From: Psychrobacillus insolitus | GTDB taxonomy: Bacteria; Bacillota; Bacilli; Bacillales_A; Planococcaceae | DNA length: 64,000 bases | Direction: 5' to 3' | Assembly: GCF_003254155.1 (NCBI RefSeq) | Contig: NZ_QKZI01000001.1 | Coordinates: 1,397,714 to 1,461,713 of the forward strand | Shown here: in pieces, positions 36,140 through 45,435 of the stretch | Layout: each line of letters opens with the position of its first letter | Position numbering within the stretch: position 1 is the first letter of the stretch | Made by a program: the position numbers and the translations under genes | Notes under the pieces: model-generated | Seen by the model: the letters and a program-made list of their open reading frames with translations, nothing else | Databases searched by the model: none | Told to the model about the DNA's origin: nothing

Positions 36140-36262
36140 AAATTGGAGAATATTTGAGTCTGACACCGGGACAGGTTACTAAACCAAGCGAGAAAAACAC
36201 GCACAGCGCCGAGGAGTTCGACACAAATGCTCCTCCAATTTGTGGCTAACTCCTCGGCGCGC
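36140..36262. repeat. Conserved-core hairpin element, copies 1 (half) and 2
   Basis: Copy 2 (36206-36260): outer arms GCGCCGAGGAGTT/AACTCCTCGGCGC (13 bp, perfect), then inner arms CACAAAT/ATTTGTG with loop GCTCCTCCA. Copy 1 (36148-36176) keeps only the core AATTGGAGAATATTTGAGTC and the right arm TGACACCGGGACAGG; its left arm is missing. In inverted orientation the pair matches copies 5 and 6 at 49191-49328, including the linker between them. No coding evidence. Confidence 0.8.
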
Positions 36263-36516
36263 TCACAGAAAAAACCAAGTACTGTGACTAGATTGGCACA
36301 TACCATTACTACACGTTTAATATTTCTATTTAAATTATTACTCACGATTCATAAAATAGAGCAATTTGCATATACGACTTATCCGAAAATAAGTGCAAAA
36401 AGGGACTTTTCTCCTGTTTTTGTACTTATTTTAAAATATGTCGTATGTGAGTTTTGCGCATTTATGAAGTTTGTTAGAATTTTTTTGGTGGGTTGGTTTG
36501 AGGAGCCCGATATTAG

Positions 36517-36549
36517 AGTGCCAGTCACTCTCGTAAAGTGACTGGCACG
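36517..36549. terminator. TGCCAGTCAC-type hairpin after the RNase H-like gene
   Basis: GTGCCAGTCACT (36518-36529) pairs with AGTGACTGGCAC (36537-36548). It lies 4 bases beyond the stop codon and carries the same arms as the hairpin at 15547. Confidence 0.7.
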
Positions 36550-36552
36550 TAA

Positions 36553-37212
36553 CTACCCCATCTGTTCACTCTTCGCCGTAATCTCTATATCATTCAACGC
36601 CTGGGTTGCCAACCTGTCCGCTTCTGTATTCGATTTTCGCGGCACTAATTTATACGCTGCCTGGATGCCAAGAACTTTTAACTTCTCATCGATCTTGTTG
36701 GCCCAAACCGACAAATCCTTTTCGATTACTGGCCATTCCTCGCTCATATGATTGATGACCACTTGCGAATCTCCGATGAACTGGACCGGCAAATGATGTA
36801 CTTCTAATAATTCTAGCTCCAGCAGGGCCAGATGAAGTGCAGCATACTCTGCCTCATTATTTGACACAAGATTGGTCAAAACTGCATTCCGCCGCAGTCT
36901 ATATGATTTCCCACTTTGCTCATAATAAATGACACACCCGAGTCCCGCCTTACTCGTAGCAATATCAAAACCTCCGTCGAAATAGACCTTCACATTATGC
37001 GGTTCCGTTTCAATTCCTTTCAAATAACCCTTTAACTCTTTGACCATCCATGAAGTATCGAACTGATCAATAAAAACAACATCCTTCACACGCCCGGTCT
37101 TCTCCAAGTCTTCCACAATCAGCAAAGCCTTTTCTGCTGGCATCTCCTCCGAGCGAAAAACAGTTCCCGACCCTTTTGGAGATTTATAAGTCCACTCAAT
37201 CAATACATTCAT
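36553..37212 (-). CDS. RNase H-like protein (YpeP type)
   Basis: 219 residues. An N-terminal region of about 70 residues is followed by an RNase H fold with its acidic set: YFDGGFD, NNEAEYAALHLAL, FIGDSQVVINHM and NTEADRLATQAL. All four carboxylates are present, so hydrolysis of RNA in RNA-DNA hybrids is possible. The ATG follows GGAGGT by 8 bases. The N-terminal extension distinguishes it from classical RnhA. Confidence 0.82.
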   Translation of the reverse strand: MNVLIEWTYKSPKGSGTVFRSEEMPAEKALLIVEDLEKTGRVKDVVFIDQFDTSWMVKELKGYLKGIETEPHNVKVYFDGGFDIATSKAGLGCVIYYEQSGKSYRLRRNAVLTNLVSNNEAEYAALHLALLELELLEVHHLPVQFIGDSQVVINHMSEEWPVIEKDLSVWANKIDEKLKVLGIQAAYKLVPRKSNTEADRLATQALNDIEITAKSEQMG

Positions 37213-37402
37213 TCATATACCTCCTTTTTTTAGTTTTCTACTTCTGAAGCACTTTGGATTACTTTTGTTTGTATTCTTACCGAAAGAACTGAAAAATAGA
37301 CGCTTTCATAGAAAGTGAAACTTTGATCCATACGTATTTGTTTCATTCTAGTACCCAAGTGGGGCTACAGTTATTATATACTTAACAGAAAGGAGAATTT
37401 CA

Positions 37403-38134
37403 ATGATCCACATCCAAAACACACCAAATCTATTAGGAGTCACTGCTACTGGGGATATTCATGATTTCGAAGAATTATATGAAGTACTACATACCATCGT
37501 TGGTGAGGAAGGCGAGTATATTTATTACGACGCTGTTCGATTGCGTGTCCTTGGGGTTTGTTATGACATACGTCACGCGATGATGGGGAATCGTGGAGCA
37601 CACTATGTTCCAAACGGGCTCGAACGGGAACAAATGAAAAGACTTTCCATCACGGGTTCAGAGATGAATATTTACCTATCATTCGAAACATATTGGCCAG
37701 AGATGATTTTCGTCTGGTATGCACTCAACGACTTCATTCGTCTTCATGAAAAGCATCATAAAACACATGCATGGGATGCAACAATTGCTACCGTCCGCAA
37801 ACTCCAAGCAGCCGTGGCCACATGCTTAGAAGAAACACTGCCTGTCAATAAATTCGTGCAACTAAAAAGATATATGACCCCCGCTACCACTTGGGTTATC
37901 GATAAATACGAAGGGTACGCAACACAATACTTGGACATGCTCAATATCAAATTCATCGAAATGGATCGAGAAAAGCGAGAAAAAAACCTCAGTATCTTTG
38001 CTAAAAGACTAGCGGAACAAGACCAACAGTATCTCAAACAAAAAAGACAGATTGAGGAAGTTGCTCGGGAAGATGGCATACATGTAAATAATGTAAGGTA
38101 CACGAAAGAATATCCGGAGTTTTTGGAGTGGTGA
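37403..38134 (+). CDS. Conserved-looking hypothetical cytoplasmic protein
   Basis: 243 residues; the ATG follows AAGGAG. HDFEELYEVLHTIVGEE, YDAVRLRVLGVCYDIRHAMMG and FETYWPEMIFVWYALNDFIRLH are well structured, and the C-terminus is a charged helix (about 185-225, coiled-coil-like). No membrane helix and no recognisable catalytic motif. I do not assign a function. Confidence 0.7.
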   Translation: MIHIQNTPNLLGVTATGDIHDFEELYEVLHTIVGEEGEYIYYDAVRLRVLGVCYDIRHAMMGNRGAHYVPNGLEREQMKRLSITGSEMNIYLSFETYWPEMIFVWYALNDFIRLHEKHHKTHAWDATIATVRKLQAAVATCLEETLPVNKFVQLKRYMTPATTWVIDKYEGYATQYLDMLNIKFIEMDREKREKNLSIFAKRLAEQDQQYLKQKRQIEEVAREDGIHVNNVRYTKEYPEFLEW

Positions 38135-38304
38135 TTTTTCGGAACCAACACATATATGCATTCCAGTTCGCTTTTGAATAGACTTTTTGCTAACACTTTT
38201 CATCGTTAGAAATCAGGGGACCGTGGAAGCAATCTAGTAGGTTTTCCATACTTTAATTTCCATCAATTTTTAAGTAGATATTTTATAAATATCAAGTAAA
38301 CAAT

Positions 38305-38333
38305 TAGCTACCTCAGAAATCCTGAGGTAGCTA
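38305..38333. terminator. Bidirectional terminator between convergent genes
   Basis: TAGCTACCTCAG and CTGAGGTAGCTA are 12-bp perfect arms with a 5-base loop, placed between the convergent genes at 38.1 and 38.4 kb. Confidence 0.75.
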
Positions 38334-38383
38334 TTATTATGAATACCATTTAGTTGATTGTCATAATTGCGTAGATCACTTTC

Positions 38384-39607
38384 TTACACAGATGTATTTT
38401 TTTTACTAATTAAATGATTTTGAATATATTTAGTTAAATCTCTTGCTCCTGCATAACCAAAATGTTCATAGCTTAAAAACTTTGCTAATATAATTGTTGT
38501 GTTTTTTCCAACTTTACTTTTGGAAATATGAATTTCCTTATTACTCGGTTCCAATACAATATGTTCAAATTCAACGTTTTCCCAAATATTTTTAAATAGT
38601 TGCTTTTTTGTATCTACTTCACCAAAAGATAGTAAGATATCAATATCGAATTTATTAAATGTATTTTTGATAACCTTGATTCTTTTTTGTACCCACTCCG
38701 AATAAGGATTATTCGGAGTGTTTTTAAATGCAAAAGCATCAAGATATTTTTTCTTATCCACATTTGAATAAGGTATAGGACTTCTTTGATTACTTCTTGG
38801 TAGCGGTCTCCAATCAAATAGCGCAGTCTTAATACCAGGCCTATTTGAATATAGTCCACCTGTTGCGATAAAGTTTCTGACTATAGACCTTGTATAACTA
38901 TCTCCCGTTTTAAACCATGTATCAATTGGCTTTTCTTGATTTTCAAGTGCTAAAATGATGCGTGAGCTTAAATAAAGAAATGGGCTATTAGGTACGGGTT
39001 CTTGACTTTCCTCCGAATTCCATTTTTCAACGTTCCAATAACCATCTTCCCACTTGCCATCCAGATACTGATTAGGATATTTTTTATACAAGTTTGTTAA
39101 GAGATCAATATTTTCTTTAGGAGTTTTCCCACCTAATCCTCCCTCATTACCAAAAAACGCTATGTTGGCTTCACTAAGATTACCATAGCCAATAAATGAC
39201 AATAAGGAATCTACTTGGTTATCAGATAAACTAATATCCTCTGTTTCTTGTTCTGCAATATCTATTTCTGTCTGCTCATTCATTTCCTCTAGATCTTCCC
39301 CGACTTCTTCCAGAGTTCCATCACTTACGTATTTATTTGGATTATTAAGAATTCCAAAATAACATTTATCTTTTTCTGTTCTAGTGCCTTTCTCTCCTAA
39401 TGAAAGAGCATATAAATAATCCATATGTTGAACTATTGTACTCGCATTTCCATGTTCTTTTAGTAATGGATAGTTATTAATTAACCTATTAATATATGAT
39501 ATCTTCTCATTCGTTACTGTTCCTGCATCAAGTGTACTTAAATATTTAATATAGTCCTTTAACTCATAAAAACAAATAGCATTCTTTTCTGCAGTCCAGT
39601 TAGCCAT
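38384..39607 (-). CDS. Uncharacterised protein with faint uracil-DNA-glycosylase-like features
   Basis: 407 residues; the ATG follows AGAGGAG. The N-terminal 130 residues are helical with an acidic linker. From about residue 135 the order IGYGNLSEANIAFFGNEGGLGG, TALFDWRPLPR, DILLSFGEVDTKK and YEHFGYAGARDLTKYI loosely follows the motif order of the uracil-DNA-glycosylase-like fold (Gly-rich loop, strand, C-terminal His loop). That is my reading only and could be wrong. It is downstream of the ADP-ribosylglycohydrolase gene on the same strand, in an accessory-looking group. Confidence 0.6.
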   Translation of the reverse strand: MANWTAEKNAICFYELKDYIKYLSTLDAGTVTNEKISYINRLINNYPLLKEHGNASTIVQHMDYLYALSLGEKGTRTEKDKCYFGILNNPNKYVSDGTLEEVGEDLEEMNEQTEIDIAEQETEDISLSDNQVDSLLSFIGYGNLSEANIAFFGNEGGLGGKTPKENIDLLTNLYKKYPNQYLDGKWEDGYWNVEKWNSEESQEPVPNSPFLYLSSRIILALENQEKPIDTWFKTGDSYTRSIVRNFIATGGLYSNRPGIKTALFDWRPLPRSNQRSPIPYSNVDKKKYLDAFAFKNTPNNPYSEWVQKRIKVIKNTFNKFDIDILLSFGEVDTKKQLFKNIWENVEFEHIVLEPSNKEIHISKSKVGKNTTIILAKFLSYEHFGYAGARDLTKYIQNHLISKKNTSV

Positions 39608-39735
39608 TTATAATTCTCCTCTTTAGGTTAAGTTTTAACAACTAAATAGATTTCGCACAAAAAATATATTCTTTAATAGTGCCCGTCTACTATGAAACAA
39701 GAATTTAAGGGTTTTTACCTCTCGAGACTAATATT

Positions 39736-41007
39736 TTAATATATTTCCGGTATCGATGCCTCCATCTCAAATTCTTCCAGTTGATCCTCTGTGAATTGAG
39801 GCTCTATTCCTTGAAGTCTTTTATTCATATGATCTATCATAGTCAAAAGCCAATCTAACTCATGTTTAATAATTATTAGAGGTGCTCCTAGATCAAAAAG
39901 TCTTCTTGAACGTCTATAACGATTTTCAATCATCATCCATGTCACTAATTTCTTCTCGTATTCTTCGTCATCTACTTGAAGAGTAATCCTTAATAAATAA
40001 ACATTTTTCTTGATGGATTCAATAACCATAACTAGTTCCTTGTATGATACTCTTTGATCATTTAATTTAATTAACTTATTTGTTTGATCCTCCAAATCCG
40101 AAATATAAGTTTGAGTATTTCCTTGTATAAGCAGGGTATCTTTATCTCTAATTTCAATAAATACATTCGCTAGTTCTCTAAGTTCATTTCTGCCCAATAG
40201 TTTATTTTTTAATATTAATGGTAGACTATTAAATCCTACTTCAAGACCTTTTAGACTACCTGCTATTGCTGCAATTGTGTCGCTATCATTCCCCATATTA
40301 GTAGCGCCTACAACTACTTCTTCAAATGTGTTGCTTGTGAATAACCAATGTAATACCCATTTCATTGTATGAACGACATATCCGTCCGGTGGGCAATCTG
40401 GTTCTTCATATAGACTTGATGCATATCTCGTATTCTTTGTTTCTTTTAGTATCACAGTGCGTAGCTCTTCACCTTCAAGAAGTCTTAAAGCGATATTACT
40501 ATAAATGACACATGCTTCTGCTGCTAAATCATCAAAATGCGTCATCTTTGATTGTAGAGTAGCCATTTCATTTATTTTTTTCTTATCCGAATATGCCAAC
40601 ACTACTGGCAAACATCTCATTAGACTTCCATTCCCAGCACTTAAACCGTTCAAATTATGATGGGCTTCCTCTGCAGCTTTAAACCAATCACCATTGTAGT
40701 TTTCAAACACGGTACGAATGGTTACTCCAATATCTTTAGGATCCGAATTTTGCCATCTTAAAAATCGCTTACCTATTTCTTCAATAGGATGATTAGAGTT
40801 TGCCATAATCCCCAAAGCAACAGCAACAGTCATTGCGGTATCATCCGTAGTCTCCCCCGGTTTTAATCCCCAATAACCACCTCCAATAATCTCATTAACA
40901 CTGCCATACTTTTCTTTAATTTCTTCTTTTGTCATAAATTCTGTTGTTCCACCCAAAGCATCACCAATAGCCAAACCAAAAAGTCCACCTTTTATTTTAT
41001 CTAACAA
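39736..41007 (-). CDS. ADP-ribosylglycohydrolase (DraG-type) with C-terminal helical extension
   Basis: 423 residues; a TTG start 8 bases after AGGGGTG. DraG motifs are GLAIGDALGG at residues 11-20, ETTDDTAMT at 52-60 (metal-binding Asp pair), LSAGNGSLMRCLP, and GNDSDTIAAIAG near 240. They indicate removal of ADP-ribose from proteins or nucleic acids. The family core ends near residue 290. The remaining 130 residues are charged helices and are an unusual extension. No ADP-ribosyltransferase gene is visible next to it. Confidence 0.88.
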   Translation of the reverse strand: MLDKIKGGLFGLAIGDALGGTTEFMTKEEIKEKYGSVNEIIGGGYWGLKPGETTDDTAMTVAVALGIMANSNHPIEEIGKRFLRWQNSDPKDIGVTIRTVFENYNGDWFKAAEEAHHNLNGLSAGNGSLMRCLPVVLAYSDKKKINEMATLQSKMTHFDDLAAEACVIYSNIALRLLEGEELRTVILKETKNTRYASSLYEEPDCPPDGYVVHTMKWVLHWLFTSNTFEEVVVGATNMGNDSDTIAAIAGSLKGLEVGFNSLPLILKNKLLGRNELRELANVFIEIRDKDTLLIQGNTQTYISDLEDQTNKLIKLNDQRVSYKELVMVIESIKKNVYLLRITLQVDDEEYEKKLVTWMMIENRYRRSRRLFDLGAPLIIIKHELDWLLTMIDHMNKRLQGIEPQFTEDQLEEFEMEASIPEIY

Positions 41008-41284
41008 ATGAACAACACCCCTTTTCTTCTAACAATTTTTTAACATCCAACAAATGCTAGAAATATCACTGTAAGCAGCAAAATCAATCCCTAGCCATTC
41101 ATCTAATGACGAACCATTAATAAGTACTAATTTGGCATGTTCATTTTTCATATTTATCAATTGATTAAAGGGATAAACTTACAAAGAAGTACCAATAATA
41201 TGTTTCTTCCCATGTTACCCTACTCCCATAAAAAAATAGTTAGGAAAAAGCCAGGGAAGGAATAATCCAACCTCGACTTGTTAT

Positions 41285-41422
41285 CTATTCCTCAATTCTA
41301 AGTAGGGTTGAATTAGCCGTATTACATTGTGGACAGGATTGAGGATTATGAGAACCTATGGAGTCGGTTGTATCATATTCCCAAACGCGATGACAATTAT
41401 TACATTCATTCACGTAAATCAT
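41285..41422 (-). CDS. Mini zinc-ribbon protein, 45 residues
   Basis: ATG at 41422, 6 bases after a near-perfect AAAGGAGGTGA. The protein reads MIYVNECNNCHRVWEYDT, then about 11 residues, then SCPQCNTANSTLLRIEE, with two CxxC knuckles spaced like a zinc ribbon. It is in line with the TPR pseudogene upstream and the ADP-ribosylglycohydrolase downstream. Function unknown. Confidence 0.75.
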   Translation of the reverse strand: MIYVNECNNCHRVWEYDTTDSIGSHNPQSCPQCNTANSTLLRIEE

Positions 41423-41468
41423 CAATTATCACCTCCTTTTCTAGAAAGTCCTAAACATCTTTTTCTGT

Positions 41469-42225
41469 TCAATATTTATTAAAACCTCTGTTATCATTGT
41501 GTCTTGGGTCTGGAATATTTAAATCGTTAGCAAGCTTCTTCAATCTTCCAATATGCAGTAAAACCGCTGATCCCTTAGAATCACGGCTAGTTAGTCTTGT
41601 ATCCTCATAATCGATCACTAGTTTTTCTACTTCTGATGAAGTTACAATTATTTTTTCTTTTCCAATTTGATGAATAACAAAATTTTTAGTATTACTTAAC
41701 ATATTTATATGAAACCTTACAGAAAACAATTCTTTTTCATATTTTCTTTTAACATCTAATTTACGTCCTTTTTCTAACCAATGTTCTGCTTCTTCCAATT
41801 TCTTCATATATGCATTTAGTAGTTGCATAAATTAAACAGAATTCAATCTCTATGTCTTTTCCACTACCATTATCAATTTTCCCTACTAAACTTGATAATA
41901 ATTTTGAGGCTTGTAACCACTCAAATTTCAATACATGTATATTAGCTATTTTTAAAACAGCTTCTAAGTGATTAGGATCATACATTAATACCTTTTTAAA
42001 TAGAAAATAGGCATCATCGTCTCTTGTCCCTTTAAAAAGCTTTCCTTTTTCAAATTTCAATTTAGCAAGAGAATATCGATATTCTGAATTAGTCGGATTT
42101 ACCTTGATCAACTGTGAATAGACTCTATCTAGTTGATTTGCAACTTCTCTAGCATTTAATAAGTGCTGATCTTCTTTATGATATATTGCTTCTTCCTGTT
42201 CTATTGTTTTTATATTGTAATACAT
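41469..42225 (-). pseudogene. TPR-like protein gene broken by a frameshift
   Basis: The upstream part (42225 to about 41800) starts MYYNIKTIEQEE and contains YRYSLAKLKFEKGKLF and AYFLFKKVLMYDPNHLEAVLKIANIHV, a clear TPR pair. The downstream part (about 41828-41469) continues LEEAEHWLEKGRKLDVKRKYEKELF in another frame. A one-base change near GAAGAAATTGGAAGAAGC would join them into about 250 residues. A hydrophobic stretch (LIATFIYIA) lies in frame upstream of the first ATG, so the N-terminus may also be lost. No ribosome site is seen. Confidence 0.6.
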
Positions 42226-42390
42226 TGCAATATAGATAAATGTCGCAATTAGTCGAGTTATTAAATTTTCTTTAGATATTTAAATCACAATTTTGAGTTT
42301 CTTGTATTTAATAAAAATAAGCCCATCCACAGTATCACTTCAACTGCGAATGGGCTTATATTTAGTTATTAAACTTTATGTATATTTTCG

Positions 42391-42434
42391 GCATGCCAGT
42401 CACCCGCACATCTCTGTGCGGGTGACTGGCATGC
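42391..42434. terminator. Long TGCCAGTCAC-type hairpin after the aminotransferase gene
   Basis: GCATGCCAGTCACCCGCACA pairs perfectly over 20 bp with TGTGCGGGTGACTGGCATGC around TCTC, just after the stop at 42442. A second imperfect hairpin, AAGCCCAT...ATGGGCTT, lies at 42316-42360. Confidence 0.8.
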
Positions 42435-42441
42435 TTTATTT

Positions 42442-43611
42442 TTACAAAGAATCAATAAAATATTTCATTCTTTTAACCGCTTCTTGCAACTGCTCCAACG
42501 ATGAAGCATAAGAACAGCGGATATGACCTTCTCCGCTCTCACCGAATACATCACCCGGCACAACGGCTACTCCTTCTTTAAGCAACAGTTGTTCTGCAAA
42601 CTCTTGTGAAGTTAATCCTGTTGATTCAATAGAAGGAAACGCGTAGAAAGCACCACCAGGAGCATGGCATGTCAATCCGATTTCATTTAAAGATTGGACA
42701 ATATAGTTTCGACGACGACGATAACTTTTTACCATCTCGTCTACATCTGGACGACCATTTCTGAGAGCTTCAAGAGCTCCATATTGAGCAGTTGTTGACG
42801 CACACATTAATGCATATTGATGAATTTTTAGCATCGCCTCTGAAATTTCAGGAGGTGCACAAACAAACCCCAGACGCCATCCTGTCATAGCAAAACTTTT
42901 GGAGAATCCAGAAACTAAAATCGTTCTTTCTTGCATGCCCTCAATAGCAGCCATGCTTGTATACTCTTCATCATAAACAAGCTCGGCATAGATTTCATCG
43001 GCAATAATGAGTAAATCATACTCTATTGCTAGGTCAGCAATTGCTTGTAATTCCTCTGTATTTAACATAGTGCCAGTAGGATTATTAGGTGAACATAGCA
43101 TAATTGCCTTTGTTTTCCCTGTAATAACTGCTTTTAATTGATTAGGCTGGATTTTAAAATCATTCTCTTTCAATGCTTGAACTGTCACAGCCACTCCACC
43201 TGCTAGTGTGACCATTGGAGTATAGGAAACAAAGCATGGTTCTATCACGATTACTTCATCACCTGGATCTAAAATTGTTCTCATCGCAATATCAATTGCC
43301 GAACTTGCACCAACAGTTACAATGATCTCTGTATCCGGTGAATACTCAACTTTAAACTGAGTTTTCATGTAATTAGCTATTTCCTCACGCAATTCCAGTA
43401 AACCAGCATTTGCAGTATAAGATGTATAGCCTTGCTCAAGCGAAGCAATTGCCGCTTCTCTTACATGCCATGACGTTACAAAGTCTGGTTCACCTACACC
43501 TAGTGAAATAACCCCATCCATTCCTGCTGCCAAATCAAAAAACTTGCGAATTCCTGATGGTTTTAATTCACTAACCATTTTTGATACATATGTACTTTTT
43601 GTTGAATGCAT
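42442..43611 (-). CDS. Class I/II aminotransferase (PatA/YugH-like)
   Basis: 389-residue PLP enzyme: ISLGVGEPDF near the N-terminus, CSPNNPTG, IADEIYAELVYD, and the PLP lysine in SGFSKSFAMTGWRLGF (about residue 235). Its ATG overlaps the stop of the Lrp-family gene by one base (TAATG), the same pairing as yugG-yugH in B. subtilis. Likely an aspartate- or aromatic-type aminotransferase. The amino acid cannot be read from sequence. Confidence 0.88.
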   Translation of the reverse strand: MHSTKSTYVSKMVSELKPSGIRKFFDLAAGMDGVISLGVGEPDFVTSWHVREAAIASLEQGYTSYTANAGLLELREEIANYMKTQFKVEYSPDTEIIVTVGASSAIDIAMRTILDPGDEVIVIEPCFVSYTPMVTLAGGVAVTVQALKENDFKIQPNQLKAVITGKTKAIMLCSPNNPTGTMLNTEELQAIADLAIEYDLLIIADEIYAELVYDEEYTSMAAIEGMQERTILVSGFSKSFAMTGWRLGFVCAPPEISEAMLKIHQYALMCASTTAQYGALEALRNGRPDVDEMVKSYRRRRNYIVQSLNEIGLTCHAPGGAFYAFPSIESTGLTSQEFAEQLLLKEGVAVVPGDVFGESGEGHIRCSYASSLEQLQEAVKRMKYFIDSL

Positions 43612-44111
43612 TAAGGTGACACCACTATTCTTTTGTCTTTGTTATCAGGTTCAAAAATGATTCCGTCATGTTTATATTTCTTCAATATAAAATGAGTGGT
43701 TGTTGAGATAACTGAATCCAAGATAGAAAGCTTTCGCGATACAAAATTTGCAACTTCATTCATAGATTTACCTTCTATAATAATCGATAAATCATACGTA
43801 CCTGACATTAAATAAACAGAACTTACTTCGTCAAAACGATAAATTCTTTCAGCAATGTCATCAAATCCAACACCACGTTTTGGCGTTACTTTCACATCAA
43901 TCATAGCTCGAACTCCTGGATGATCTTCAATCTTTGTCCAATCTATAAGCGAAATATATCGCACAATTATTTTATTATACTCCAGTTTTTTGATAGACTG
44001 CTCTGTTTCTTCTACACTTATCCCAATCATTTTCGCTATATCTTCCGTTGTGATTCGTGCATTTTTTTCTAGAATCTCAACGATTTCCAGTTCATTATTG
44101 GTTAATTTCAT
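43611..44111 (-). CDS. Lrp/AsnC-family regulator (YugG-like)
   Basis: 166 residues, the same size as YugG. The ATG at 44111 follows GGAGGTC; an upstream start would add 20 odd residues. The N-terminal helix-turn-helix contains TTEDIAKMIGISVEETEQSI (about residues 19-38). The C-terminal RAM ligand domain contains VYLMSGTYDLSIIIEG. It probably controls its own operon with the aminotransferase in response to an amino acid. Confidence 0.87.
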   Translation of the reverse strand: MKLTNNELEIVEILEKNARITTEDIAKMIGISVEETEQSIKKLEYNKIIVRYISLIDWTKIEDHPGVRAMIDVKVTPKRGVGFDDIAERIYRFDEVSSVYLMSGTYDLSIIIEGKSMNEVANFVSRKLSILDSVISTTTHFILKKYKHDGIIFEPDNKDKRIVVSP

Positions 44112-44216
44112 GAGAGGACCTCCATATATTTTGTTATATATGATTGTATATGTGATGTTGATGTAGTTCAAGCTATTTCCTGGTGGATGTGCGTGTTGTT
44201 TTGGTGTTTTTGGTGA

Positions 44217-44390
44217 AACTCGATGGTGTTTGTGTGGAACTTGTCTGTTTCCGTGGAACTTGATGGTGGTTTAGTGGAACTTGATTATGTTTTGGTGGAA
44301 CTCGTGTGTTTCGGTGGAACTTGATTATGTTTTAGTGGAACTTATGGTGTTTCAGTGGAACTTGATGATGGCTTAGTGGAACTCGTGTGT
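44217..44390 (+). repeat. GTGGAACT array B
   Basis: About nine GTGGAACT units spaced near 20 bases, between the Lrp promoter and the NERD gene. The array overlaps the 3' end of the NERD coding sequence (opposite strand), whose last residues are encoded by it. Confidence 0.9.
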
Positions 44391-45340
44391 TTCGATGGGT
44401 TCTTTCGGTAGATGGTGGATTTTCCTTTTCCTGTTTTGATTAGCTGCATTTTTTGGAATGTGTAGTTTAGGGTGAAGCGGGATTCTAGTTCTAGTAATCG
44501 CAAGCATTCTACCATTGTTATTTCATTTTTCATTAGAACAAAAAAGTCTTCTAAGTTGTTGGCAATTGGATTGGTATCTTCTTGGCCACAGGATTGGCAT
44601 GTCCATTTTCTTTGGTTAATGCGAAATAACTTATCACCGCAGGATTTGCATAAGACTCCGCTTTTTAGTTCGTTCGTATCGATATTATATTTTCTACAAA
44701 GTGGCATTTCTATGAAATTATTATTTGTTTGGATGAGTTCTTTAGTTAATTGTTGAAATTGTTTTTGTGAAAGTGCGGGATTGAGGTTATTAAGTTTTTG
44801 GATATATAGTGGAAAGTCTTTTGCAAAGAATATTTTTTGATCAGTCGGGGCATTTTCAACGATGGTGGTTTCCGATGCAAAGACGAGCGCAGTGTAAATT
44901 GGGAGATTCCAATTATTGTTAGTCAACCATTTTTCTATACCATCCAAATTTCGTTCTAATTGTACAACTGGGCATTTGAAGGATCGAGTTTTTTCATTTA
45001 AAACACGAACGATTTGTCTAGGATAATCTTTGAAAATAATTGTGCCTTTAATATTTTTTACTTCGACAATGAGAATATAACTTTTCGTGATGATGAGCGT
45101 GTCAATTTGAATGTATCTATTATTGTGAAGTTTGATGTGGAAGTCTGGAATGATGTGTACGTCCTGAGGAAACTCTACTTCTTGGATGAAATAATCTGTT
45201 CGGGTTTCACCGTGGTATCCAGCTTTGGTGATATTGATTTCATCGACGATATCATTGTATTTTTTATGGGATATTGGCAGGCGATGCTTGAGACGAATCA
45301 GATTATAATAGGATTCGGGAATTTTTCTATTGATTTGTAT
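44342..45340 (-). CDS. NERD-domain (nuclease-related) protein with topoisomerase-type zinc finger
   Basis: The open frame covers about 332 residues. GYHGETRTDYFIQEVEF, PDFHIK, YIQIDTLIITKSYILIVEVKNIKGTI (about residues 45-110) form the NERD core, with the D...E-x-K pattern of restriction-like nucleases. A C-terminal zinc knuckle pair reads CKSCGDKLFRINQRKWTCQSCG. The first ATG-like start (about residue 130) would delete the whole domain. No ATG, GTG or TTG exists before it. The best site is AAGGGGGAG five bases before an ATA codon at 45340, so the start is either non-standard or mutated. The last residues (HTSSTKPSSSSTETP) are encoded by a GTGGAACT repeat array. Confidence 0.65.
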   Translation of the reverse strand: MQINRKIPESYYNLIRLKHRLPISHKKYNDIVDEINITKAGYHGETRTDYFIQEVEFPQDVHIIPDFHIKLHNNRYIQIDTLIITKSYILIVEVKNIKGTIIFKDYPRQIVRVLNEKTRSFKCPVVQLERNLDGIEKWLTNNNWNLPIYTALVFASETTIVENAPTDQKIFFAKDFPLYIQKLNNLNPALSQKQFQQLTKELIQTNNNFIEMPLCRKYNIDTNELKSGVLCKSCGDKLFRINQRKWTCQSCGQEDTNPIANNLEDFFVLMKNEITMVECLRLLELESRFTLNYTFQKMQLIKTGKGKSTIYRKNPSKHTSSTKPSSSSTETP

Positions 45341-45435
45341 AAGTACTCCCCCTTCGCGAGATGTGTTGATAAAATCATAACAAATAGGATGATATTGAGC
45401 AATTGTTTTTTGAACATTTTGTGTTTTTGCGAGAT

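Noticed and set aside
41029..41151. 40-residue minus-strand frame (MKNEHAKLVLINGSSLDEWLG...)
   Set aside because: The composition is protein-like and it lies just before the ADP-ribosylglycohydrolase gene. However, there is no ribosome site before the ATG, and it may be a remnant of a lost gene.
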